Source of the DNA: an uncultured Bacteroides sp.
GTDB taxonomy: Bacteria > Bacteroidota > Bacteroidia > Cytophagales > Cyclobacteriaceae
Direction of reading: 5' to 3'
Assembly: GCA_902168185.1 (NCBI GenBank)
Contig: CABHOV010000041.1
Coordinates: 366,555-430,554, forward strand
Length of the DNA stretch: 64,000 bases
Part shown: positions 16,577-24,661 of the stretch, piece by piece
How positions within the stretch are numbered: position 1 is the stretch's first letter
Layout of the letters: every line of letters starts with the position of its first letter
Notes under the pieces: generated by a model
What the model was told of the DNA's origin: nothing
The model's input: the letters and a program-made list of their open reading frames with translations, nothing else
The model's database searches: none
Program-made: the position numbers and the translations under genes

Positions 16577-18052
16577 ATGGGATGCTCATGTGGATCAACA
16601 AAAGATAAGGACGGCAAAACAGCTGGTTGTAATAACAATGGAGCCTGTGGTACCGGTGGATGCAATAAAATGAACGTGTTCGATTGGCTGTCCAATATGG
16701 ATATGCCAACGGAAGATCGATTCAATGTTATTGAAGTACGTTTTAAAAATGGCAGAAAAGAATTCTTCAGGAACTCTGAGAAGCTAAACCTGACAACAGG
16801 TGATGCTATAGTGGTAGAAGTTCCGAACGGACATCATATAGGACATGTATCGCTGCAGGGAGAACTTGTTCGACTGCAGATGCAAAAGAAGAAAGTTGCC
16901 AACGATGGTGAGATCAAAAAGGTATATCGTATAGCGCATCAGAAAGACCTCGAGAAATTCGAAGAGGTAAAGAAGCGTGAGATGCCTACACTTTATCGTA
17001 CGCGCGAAATCATTCGCGACTTGAAATTGGAAATGAAACTTTCCGACATCGAGTATCAGGCTGATAATATGAAAGCAACATTTTTTTATTCTGCCGATGA
17101 TCGCGTTGACTTCCGTGAACTGATTAAACTCCTTGCGGGTGAATTCAAGATTCGGGTAGAGATGCGTCAGATCAGCTTGCGTCAGGAAGCCGGTCGTCTC
17201 GGTGGTATTGGTGTATGCGGACGTGAACTGTGTTGCTCTACATGGCTCAGTGATTTTAAGAACGTAGCAACGAGTGCAGCACGCTATCAGAACTTGTCAT
17301 TGAATCCCAGTAAACTCTCCGGTCAGTGCGGAAGATTAAAGTGCTGCCTGAACTATGAGTTGGAAACCTATATGGAGGCATTGGAAGATATACCGAAAGT
17401 AGAAACTCCATTGCTCACTGAGAAAGGTGAAGCGGTTCTTCAGAAGACAGATATATTCCGGAAGATCATGTGGTTCGGCTTTAAAGAAGAGAACACCTGG
17501 TATCCGCTAAATATAGACCGCGTAAATCACATCCTTCGCATGAACAGTGAAGGGAAGCGTCCTGCTACATTAGAGATAGATATAGTTGAAGAAAAAATTA
17601 TGTCAGGCCCGCTGAACAGCGATCTTGATCAGATGGACAAGCGATTCAAAAGTAAATCGCGCAATAAGAAAAAGCCTGGTAACAAAGGAGGTTCTCCGAA
17701 TGCCCAAAATCCACAAGGTCCTCCAACAGGACAGGCTAACCAAGGCAACCGTGGTGGTGGTAACAAAGGCAATCGCGATAACCGTCAGAATCGTCCGAAT
17801 AAAGATCAGGGCGATATACAGGGGCCTCGCGAAAATCGTCAAAACCGTTCGAACCAAAACGATATACAAGGACCACGCGAGAATAAACCCAATCGTCCTA
17901 ATAACCAGGGACAGAATGATATTCAAGGGCCGCGCGAAAACAGACCGCAGCGCTCGAATCAAGGACCGCGTGAGAACAAACCGAATCGCGATAATCGTGG
18001 CGGTAATCAAAATCCAAACCCGAATAAACCAAAGCCAGGCAATCAGCCATGA
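16577..18052 (+). CDS. ricT: PSP1-domain RicT-like protein with repetitive basic tail
   Basis: 491-aa protein. An N-terminal Cys-rich segment (MGCSCGSTKD ... GACGTGGCNK) is followed by the PSP1/RicT core (about residues 45-300). That core holds the motif ELCCSTWLSDF preceded by GIGVCGR, and SGQCGRLKCCLNYELE, the cysteines that in the RicAFT (YaaT-YlbF-YmcA) complex bind Fe-S clusters. In Bacillus that complex promotes RNase Y-dependent RNA processing; the role here is not known. Residues ~345-491 are disordered and rich in N, Q, R, G and P, with four imperfect copies of a GPREN[RK] unit. Gap to purD is 5 bases, and ATGA overlap with gldH, the typical Bacteroidota ricT-gldH arrangement. Confidence 0.88.
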   Translation: MGCSCGSTKDKDGKTAGCNNNGACGTGGCNKMNVFDWLSNMDMPTEDRFNVIEVRFKNGRKEFFRNSEKLNLTTGDAIVVEVPNGHHIGHVSLQGELVRLQMQKKKVANDGEIKKVYRIAHQKDLEKFEEVKKREMPTLYRTREIIRDLKLEMKLSDIEYQADNMKATFFYSADDRVDFRELIKLLAGEFKIRVEMRQISLRQEAGRLGGIGVCGRELCCSTWLSDFKNVATSAARYQNLSLNPSKLSGQCGRLKCCLNYELETYMEALEDIPKVETPLLTEKGEAVLQKTDIFRKIMWFGFKEENTWYPLNIDRVNHILRMNSEGKRPATLEIDIVEEKIMSGPLNSDLDQMDKRFKSKSRNKKKPGNKGGSPNAQNPQGPPTGQANQGNRGGGNKGNRDNRQNRPNKDQGDIQGPRENRQNRSNQNDIQGPRENKPNRPNNQGQNDIQGPRENRPQRSNQGPRENKPNRDNRGGNQNPNPNKPKPGNQP

Positions 18053-18525
18053 GAGTTTTCTGGACAGTTATAGTCTTAATGATCCTCGTAACAGGGTGTG
18101 AAGACAATCGCATTTATGAGCAATATATAGACTTCGAAGAAGGATATTGGTTGGTGGATAATAAGCCGGAGTTCGAGTTTGTTATAGATGATACGAATGT
18201 ACGCTATACACTCTATGGCAATGTACGTAATGCGGTTTCATATCCATGGTCAAGATTATTCTTGACGTATTATCTGCAGGATTCGATCGGCAATCAAATT
18301 CACAAGAGTCTCATCAGTGATTACTTGTTCGAGTCCAAATCAGGTGAACCACTGGGCACCAGCGGACTGGGAGATATATATGATCACAGGCTGATGTTGT
18401 TGAAAGATTATCAATTCAAGAACGCTGGTAAGTATAAAATAAAGTTCGAGCAATTCATGCGCACCGATACATTACAAGGTGTACTCGCGGTAGGGTTAAG
18501 AATTGAAAAATCGGTTAAGCCTTAA
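18049..18525 (+). CDS. gldH: Gliding motility lipoprotein GldH
   Basis: 158-aa lipoprotein. Signal peptide MRVFWTVIVLMILVTGC ends in a lipobox (LVTGC, Cys17 lipidated). The body has YEQYIDFEEGYWLVDNKPEFEF and LFLTYYLQDSIGN, features of GldH. GldH is needed for gliding in Flavobacterium and is thought to support the Gld/T9SS machinery in the cell envelope; homologues also occur in non-gliders. Start overlaps the ricT stop by four bases (ATGA), so translation is probably coupled. A strong bidirectional terminator follows at 18544-18581. Confidence 0.88.
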   Translation: MRVFWTVIVLMILVTGCEDNRIYEQYIDFEEGYWLVDNKPEFEFVIDDTNVRYTLYGNVRNAVSYPWSRLFLTYYLQDSIGNQIHKSLISDYLFESKSGEPLGTSGLGDIYDHRLMLLKDYQFKNAGKYKIKFEQFMRTDTLQGVLAVGLRIEKSVKP

Positions 18526-18543
18526 TAGTGACAGTATATAACT

Positions 18544-18581
18544 AAAAAAGGGAAGAGCTAAATATAGCTCTTCCCTTTTTT
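18544..18581. terminator. Bidirectional terminator after gldH
   Basis: Perfect 17-bp arms (18544-18560 and 18565-18581, core GGGAAGAGCTA) with AATA loop, an A-run on the left and a T-run on the right, so it works both ways between two convergent genes. Confidence 0.92.
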
Positions 18582-18605
18582 GTTCATGTGTATATTGTAT
18601 ATAGT

Positions 18606-19682
18606 CTATTTCGAAAGTCTGTAAGCGTAAGAGATTGATATCAGCCAATCAGCAAAAGCGGCATCCCCATGCTGGTAAGTTCCTGTAATTTTTGTTCTCT
18701 CTTTGTCTACAACGCTCTGCGTGCGATTTCTTTCCAATGCGATTGGGAAATTTGCACCGAAGGAGTGCTGTCCAGTAGTAAAGGCAATGGCTGGTTCAAC
18801 AGATATAATATAGCCAGGCCTGCGGAAGCCATCGCTATCACCAAAGACATCTTTATAAGGTATACCTTCATATCTTCCTCCAAGGGATAGTTGTATTTTT
18901 TTGATAGAGTATCTTGCTCCCACACGAAACAGAAATTGATCTACTACTGACATCTCGTTTGACAAAGGAATATTGTTTGTTAGCGTTTGACTTCTCAGCG
19001 TGCCGTTTGTATTTCGTGGATTGAATAGATATAGACCGGTTGCATATCCATGCCATTTGATTCCGAGTTGCTTTGAGAAATCAAACTCCGTGATTATACC
19101 TGTGCCGCCATCTCCAAGCTGGATGGATTGATCAACAGGTAAATGTTGAATACCATCGGCCTTGTGAAAGTCATCCTTATAATTATAATTTCCTGTAGGG
19201 AGTTTAACTCCCAATCCAACAAGTAAATGTGTTTTACGAGCGTGAGGAAGAGCCGATAAATAACCCATTACGCGTATATCGCCAAGCCCTTTAGAAGATG
19301 TATGGTAACGTTCTCCGCTGCTGTTTCCTTTGTGCTCATATAGCGATGAGCGATCAATGAATATGAGAGGTATTGTTGCAGAGAAGCTCCATCGTCTGTT
19401 TAAAGTATAGCTTACTCCCAGCAGTATTGAATTATCATTATTGATTACTTCAGTCCCATCATCAACTCTGTTTTTCTCTTCTTCTTTACCACGGAAATGG
19501 CGAAAGGATTTGAAGTATCGATAATTCATGGAAAGCTGCCATGATTTATTAACTGTTGAATCGAAAGACAATGAGCATGACGACATATTTCGAACGGCAA
19601 CACAGCCTTGTGCAAAACTGTTCGTGTTAGCAAGTAATACAGCAAACAGAAGTATATAGATTGAGTAAAATTTTACTTTCAT
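18606..19682 (-). CDS. Outer-membrane beta-barrel protein of unknown function
   Basis: 358-aa protein with a signal peptide (MKVKFYSIYILLFAVLLANTNSFAQ). The mature part has many short alternating strands rich in Y, W, S and G (WQLSMNYRYFKSFRHF, WSFSATIPLIFIDRSS, HLLVGLGVKLPTGNYNY) and ends in a strand plus SYAYRLSK, consistent with an outer-membrane barrel of the transporter/MetA-pathway type. The near-N-terminal GCVAVRNMSSC is a conserved-looking segment. No specific substrate can be read from it. It lies downstream of a small membrane-anchored gene on the same strand (102-base gap), and such pairs recur in Bacteroidota, which is recall and not proof. Confidence 0.7.
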   Translation of the reverse strand: MKVKFYSIYILLFAVLLANTNSFAQGCVAVRNMSSCSLSFDSTVNKSWQLSMNYRYFKSFRHFRGKEEEKNRVDDGTEVINNDNSILLGVSYTLNRRWSFSATIPLIFIDRSSLYEHKGNSSGERYHTSSKGLGDIRVMGYLSALPHARKTHLLVGLGVKLPTGNYNYKDDFHKADGIQHLPVDQSIQLGDGGTGIITEFDFSKQLGIKWHGYATGLYLFNPRNTNGTLRSQTLTNNIPLSNEMSVVDQFLFRVGARYSIKKIQLSLGGRYEGIPYKDVFGDSDGFRRPGYIISVEPAIAFTTGQHSFGANFPIALERNRTQSVVDKERTKITGTYQHGDAAFADWLISISYAYRLSK

Positions 19683-19784
19683 AAAGTAGTAGAGTTAATA
19701 TTCCAGTATATAATATAAGTACGCGTATGTAAAACTACATGCGTTGTTATAGCATCATAAAGAGTTGATGCTGTTAAGAGAAAA

Positions 19785-20333
19785 TTACGACAGGAATATC
19801 TCGGGAGGAGGAGTATCAATTGAATGCAGACCCTGGAGTACAGCGGGGAAGTTCGTTGTCTCCGGTTTTTTCAACACAACGGTATAGCCAACAGTAATGA
19901 TTGCTTTACTTTCCGTATGGAAATCCTTGAAGAGTTTTGAAAGGAAGTTGGAAGCTTGCTCTGATCCAACAGGAAGATTATTTGCCTGCTTTGAATAGTC
20001 GGATAGACTCTCTTCAATAAGCTTGGCTTCTTTATCTTTTACACAAACTATAAATAATGTGTCGTTTTCAAGTTTTTGTTTTACGAGTTTATAGTACTCA
20101 CCGGCATATTCAAAATCGCCATGAACACGCTCGTAGCTTCCTTCGGAAACCTGATAAGGTAATGAGAAAGGTATAGTAAGCACTATAGATTCTTCTTTGC
20201 TATAGCTGGACGCATTTAAACGTTCCAGTAGATTTTCTTTAGCGTGCTGTTTGATTCCCCAATAGACAAGATAGTACCCTCCTGTGTTGAACAGAAAGAT
20301 GAGCAGAAAGAATATAGATGCTAATCTTTTCAG
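19785..20333 (-). pseudogene. Membrane-anchored protein with apparent start-proximal frameshift or CTG start
   Basis: The coding frame clearly extends upstream of the GTG at 20183. Before it lie about 50 codons encoding a hydrophobic anchor (ASIFFLLIFLFNTGGYYL) and a soluble stretch KQHAKENLLERLNASSYSK. The frame closes at a TAA near 20349 without any ATG, GTG or TTG in the N-terminal region; the first usable codon is CTG at 20331-20333. An ATG at 20356-20358 (MLKTK) lies in the +1 frame. Removing one base from the A5 tract (20342-20346, T on the plus strand) would join it, giving a good N-terminus MLKTKTQTLKRLASIFF. So this is a CTG start, a slippage-controlled gene, or a sequencing error. 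Function unknown. Confidence 0.55.
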
Positions 20334-20384
20334 GGTTTGGGTTTTTGGTCTTTAGCATAGTTATTAAAAAAGCCTGTTAAAAGC

Positions 20385-20414
20385 AAAAGAGACCGTTGAT
20401 GTACGGTCTCTTTT
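20385..20414. terminator. Terminator of the metY-metX-hom operon
   Basis: Perfect 12-bp arms (AAAAGAGACCGT at 20385-20396, complement at 20403-20414), 6-base loop, T-rich on the minus strand, 37 bases after the hom stop. Confidence 0.88.
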
Positions 20415-20451
20415 ACAATTTTTTTATTACAACTTGGCCTGAGGCGAAGTT

Positions 20452-21681
20452 TTATGCTAAAAGCGCTTCCTGCTTGGATGAAGTTTTAACGGGAATGAAC
20501 TGACTGTTTGGAGCCAGAATGATTCCCACGCCATCGGCCTGTGACCATTCTTTTAACTTCGAAAGTTTCACCTGTCCAACCATATATTGTTTCCCATGAG
20601 CGGCATAACCCGATTGGAATACTTCGAAATCATTAATCGAAATCTTCACGCTTTCATCAAAACTGATATAGGCTTCTACAATAAGCTCGTTTGAAAATTC
20701 GAACCGATCGGCCTGGTGAAGTTTTTTATATTCATATATATAGTCATACGACAGTGCAGAAAGATCAGACAACACCGCAGACCCGGTCGGGTAGCTTCCA
20801 GCGCCTTTACCTATAAAGAGTTGTTTTTCAGCAAAGGCACCCTGCACTTGCACTGCATTATACTCATTGCGTACAGATGCTAACGGGTTGGTTGCTTCTA
20901 TAAATTGAGGTGCCACAAATCCATATACTCTGTTCTCAAGCCTGAATGAACGGGCGATAAGCTTAATAGTATAATTGTTTTCACGTGCGAATTTCAGATC
21001 CAGATCCGAGATTTTATCGATACCTATATTGATCACATTTTCCGGTTGTATGAATAATCCGAACGTGTGTGCAATGGCAATTACCAATTTGTATTTTGGA
21101 TCATACCCTTTTACATCCAGGCTCGGATCACTTTCAGCGAAGCCAAGCTCTTGTGCTTTTTTCAAAGCGTCCGAATAAGTTTTCTTCTCTTCAAATACTT
21201 TGGTAAGTATATAATTGGTAGAGCCATTAAATATACCTTCTATACTATTGAGCAGGTCGTTATCGTAATATTCTTCGAGGTTTCGAAGTATAGGAATGCT
21301 TCCACAGACAGCGCCTTCATATAGCACGGCCTTTCCTGTTTTTTGCTGAAGCTCATATATTTCTTCGAGATGTTCGGCAAGCATTTTTTTATTCGCAGTA
21401 ACAACAGCTTTGCCGCGAAGCAATGCAGTCTTTACAATTTCATAAGCAGCGTTGGCATCATCAATCAACTCAACAACAACATCAATCTCGGCATCATTCA
21501 GAATTTCATCTTTGTCGAATGTGAAGAAGTCTTCCTTTACAGGACGTTCCTTGTTCTTGCTCTTCACGCATACTTTTTTGATCTCCGCCTGAACACCGCC
21601 ATGGGTTTCGTGCAAAACGTGATACAGGCCCTGACCCACACATCCAAATCCAAAGAGACCTAACTTTAATTTTCTTCTCAT
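20452..21681 (-). CDS. hom: Homoserine dehydrogenase
   Basis: 409-aa NAD(P)-dependent enzyme reducing aspartate semialdehyde to homoserine. The Rossmann loop GLFGFGCVGQGLY lies at residues 8-20, ANKKMLAEH near 95, EGAVCGSIPILRNL near 120 and FNGSTNYILTK near 150. The catalytic region AESDPSLDVKGYDPKYK comes around 180. It is monofunctional, without an aspartokinase domain. Third gene of metY-metX-hom; its ATG overlaps the metX stop by four bases. Clustering with MetX and MetY, behind a SAM riboswitch, commits this homoserine to methionine. A separate homoserine dehydrogenase for threonine might exist elsewhere. Confidence 0.93.
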   Translation of the reverse strand: MRRKLKLGLFGFGCVGQGLYHVLHETHGGVQAEIKKVCVKSKNKERPVKEDFFTFDKDEILNDAEIDVVVELIDDANAAYEIVKTALLRGKAVVTANKKMLAEHLEEIYELQQKTGKAVLYEGAVCGSIPILRNLEEYYDNDLLNSIEGIFNGSTNYILTKVFEEKKTYSDALKKAQELGFAESDPSLDVKGYDPKYKLVIAIAHTFGLFIQPENVINIGIDKISDLDLKFARENNYTIKLIARSFRLENRVYGFVAPQFIEATNPLASVRNEYNAVQVQGAFAEKQLFIGKGAGSYPTGSAVLSDLSALSYDYIYEYKKLHQADRFEFSNELIVEAYISFDESVKISINDFEVFQSGYAAHGKQYMVGQVKLSKLKEWSQADGVGIILAPNSQFIPVKTSSKQEALLA

Positions 21682-22724
21682 GATAATACCTTGCTTAATG
21701 TTTTCTGGTGATAAAACTGTTTTATGATCGTGTCCAATTGTTCGAACTCTACTAAAAATCCATCGTGTCCATAGAGAGAAGTAAGCTCAGCATACTGTGC
21801 ATGCGGAATATTCTCAGCCAAAAATTTCTGCTCGCTTACCGGGAAAAGAAAGTCCGTATCGATTGCCACCACCAATGCTTTTGCACGAATGGAATGCAAC
21901 GCTTCTTTTATACCCAAACGATTCCTCCCTACATTATGGCTGTCCATAATTTTAGAAAGTGTATAGTATGTAAAGGCATTAAAACGATTTACCAGTTTTT
22001 CTCCCTGGTATCGCTGATACGTAGCAGCCCTGAATTCCCCAAGCTTGTCGTTGGTTTTTTCGGCTTGCGTTTGATTGAAGGTTTCGTAATAACGATATGA
22101 GATCATACCAATGGCACGAGCTGCTTTCAATCCTTCTGAGCCTGCACGAAGATCGTTTTCTTTCCACGTAGGATCAGCTTCTATCGCCAGGCGTTGTGCT
22201 TCGTTAAACGCTATACCCCAGGGTGAATGAAATGCATTGCACGCCAGCGGAATGATATACTCGAATACATCCGGTTGTTGTATAGCCCACTCAACAACTT
22301 GTTGGCCACCGAGTGAACCACCAAGAAGAGTATATATCTTTTCAATCTTCAGTTCTTGTCGTAACAGATCAAAAGCCTTTACAACATCGCGATTGGTAAG
22401 CAATGGAAACGTGTGGTAAAAAGGTTTACCCGTCTCCGGATTGATAGAAAGAGGTCCGGTGGAACCGTAGCATCCCCCCAGAATATTCGCGCAAATAATA
22501 AAGTGTGTGTTCGGATCAAAGGCACTTCCTTCACGAAAGAGATCGCCCCACCAGTCTGTAAAGTCAGAGCTTCCCGTTAACGCATGGCAAACCCAGACTA
22601 TATTTGAGCGGTCGGCATTTAACTTTCCAAGTGTAGTATATTTTAACTGAAAACCCGGAAGTGTTTCTCCGCACTCAAGGTTAAAAGAATGATTGTAATG
22701 AAAGGTGTGATCGTGTTTCTCCAT
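21678..22724 (-). CDS. metX: Homoserine O-acetyltransferase
   Basis: 348-aa alpha/beta-hydrolase-fold enzyme acetylating homoserine with acetyl-CoA. Nucleophile elbow GGSLGG with Ser137. The remaining triad members are probably the Asp in AIDTDFLFP and the His in LYGHDGFL near the C-terminus. NILGGCYGSTGP (about residues 80-90) and WVCHALTGSSD (oxyanion region) are MetX hallmarks. Acetyl versus succinyl specificity cannot be proven by eye, but the neighbouring MetY favours O-acetylhomoserine. It starts 74 bases after metY; that gap contains a GC-rich hairpin at 22750-22774. Confidence 0.94.
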   Translation of the reverse strand: MEKHDHTFHYNHSFNLECGETLPGFQLKYTTLGKLNADRSNIVWVCHALTGSSDFTDWWGDLFREGSAFDPNTHFIICANILGGCYGSTGPLSINPETGKPFYHTFPLLTNRDVVKAFDLLRQELKIEKIYTLLGGSLGGQQVVEWAIQQPDVFEYIIPLACNAFHSPWGIAFNEAQRLAIEADPTWKENDLRAGSEGLKAARAIGMISYRYYETFNQTQAEKTNDKLGEFRAATYQRYQGEKLVNRFNAFTYYTLSKIMDSHNVGRNRLGIKEALHSIRAKALVVAIDTDFLFPVSEQKFLAENIPHAQYAELTSLYGHDGFLVEFEQLDTIIKQFYHQKTLSKVLS

Positions 22725-22749
22725 GATGGTGGTGGTGCTTCACCCGTTA

Positions 22750-22774
22750 CCCCTCTCCCTGGAAAGGAGAGGGG
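22750..22774. repeat. GC-rich hairpin between metY and metX
   Basis: CCCCTCTCC (22750-22758) and GGAGAGGGG (22766-22774) form a perfect 9-bp stem with a 7-base loop. No T tract follows. It resembles short palindromic intergenic units that recur in Bacteroidota genomes, but only one copy lies in this window. It could stabilise the metY message. Confidence 0.55.
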
Positions 22775-22798
22775 ACGGATACTTATACTTAACTTTAA

Positions 22799-24130
<1,332 letters not shown>

Positions 24131-24256
24131 TTATTAAGTTAGAGAGGATGACTAAAAATTATTTCTAAAAGGATTTTGCTATAAGAGCAGACGTAGTCGT
24201 AATCATACCTGTCACGTGGCAGATCGTAAGACTAGTGTGTTGCTGAAAGCGGTGTG

Positions 24257-24406
24257 CTAGAGATTGGCAGCAACAGCACGGTAACAACAACATGCGTCGT
24301 TACACATGCAATTGTTAATAATAATAGTTACAGCGTTGGGGAAATAAGCACGGAGGCTATTGAAGCCTGTCTTAGTGATGGTGTTAATGATGCTTTTCAT
24401 TTTCAT
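24257..24406 (-). CDS. Cys-rich leader peptide upstream of metY, 49 aa
   Basis: Clean frame ATG (24404-24406) to TAG (24257-24259) starting MKMKSIINTITKTGFNSL. Five Cys codons lie within nine codons (residues 33-41, CMCNDACCC), then Tyr42. The sequence is not repetitive elsewhere and looks like an attenuation leader peptide that senses charged cysteine tRNA. The first two bases of its ATG pair inside the P1 helix of the SAM-I aptamer, so SAM binding could hide the start. Downstream, CAGCAACA/TGTTGCTG (24268-24275 and 24238-24245) can form a hairpin. A ribosome paused on the last Cys codons (24284-24292) would reach it. No U tract follows that hairpin. Translation is predicted, not shown. Confidence 0.6.
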   Translation of the reverse strand: MKMKSIINTITKTGFNSLRAYFPNAVTIIINNCMCNDACCCYRAVAANL

Positions 24407-24531
24407 CGGTTTATATTTCCCGACCTGGACCATCCAAGCCGGAGTCAGGATTTAGCACCTTTTCCTTATTATAGGGAGTGGTTGCTAGCGCTTCTCAGAG
24501 CCTGTCTCTCCGCGCTTCTTTATAAATCGAT
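24405..24531 (-). ncRNA. SAM-I (S-box) riboswitch aptamer controlling metY-metX-hom
   Basis: Minus-strand RNA with the conserved SAM-I parts in order. P1: 5' strand ATCGATTTATA (plus 24521-24531) with TATAAACCGAT (24405-24415), 10 of 11 pairs. P2: AGCGC/GCGCT (24512-24516 with 24487-24491), with a kink-turn-like GGA/TGA and an inner GAG/CTC stem. Conserved GCAACC at 24480-24485. A short P3 (TCC/GGA). Core AAGGTGCTAAATCC (24448-24461). P4 CCTGAC/GTCGGG (24444-24449 with 24419-24424). The P2 loop CAGG (24501-24504) complements CCTG (24446-24449), as in the known pseudoknot. Found 284 bases before metY, with a promoter just upstream. Confidence 0.9.
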
Positions 24532-24563
24532 CAAGCAAGAGTGCTTATTCGACTTTGATACCA

Positions 24564-24594
24564 CAAACGTAGAGTCCACAAGAGTTGTTTCCAA
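24564..24594 (-). promoter_or_regulatory. Promoter of the SAM riboswitch-met operon
   Basis: On the minus strand TTG (plus 24592-24594) stands 20 bases before TACGTTTG (24564-24571), a full TAnnTTTG match at ideal spacing. The RNA would begin near 24557, about 25 bases ahead of the aptamer's P1. This is the best promoter match in the window. Confidence 0.7.
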
Positions 24595-24661
24595 GTCTTG
24601 CATGAAATTTTTTTTATAACTATACGCGTACAACCGTTAGTAATATTGTTCGAATATTAGT

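Noticed and set aside
17603..18101. Overlapping frames in the ricT tail on both strands (up to 158 codons)
   Set aside because: They arise from the repetitive, low-complexity tail; the ricT frame is the one with family motifs and gldH coupling.
20184..20333. Treating the region upstream of the GTG at 20183 as non-coding
   Set aside because: It encodes a transmembrane helix in the same frame with no stop, so it is part of the gene; the problem is only the start codon.
24254..24619. 121-codon plus-strand open frame across the metY leader
   Set aside because: It is antisense to the SAM-I aptamer and the leader peptide, has unremarkable composition, and the minus-strand structures explain the region better.
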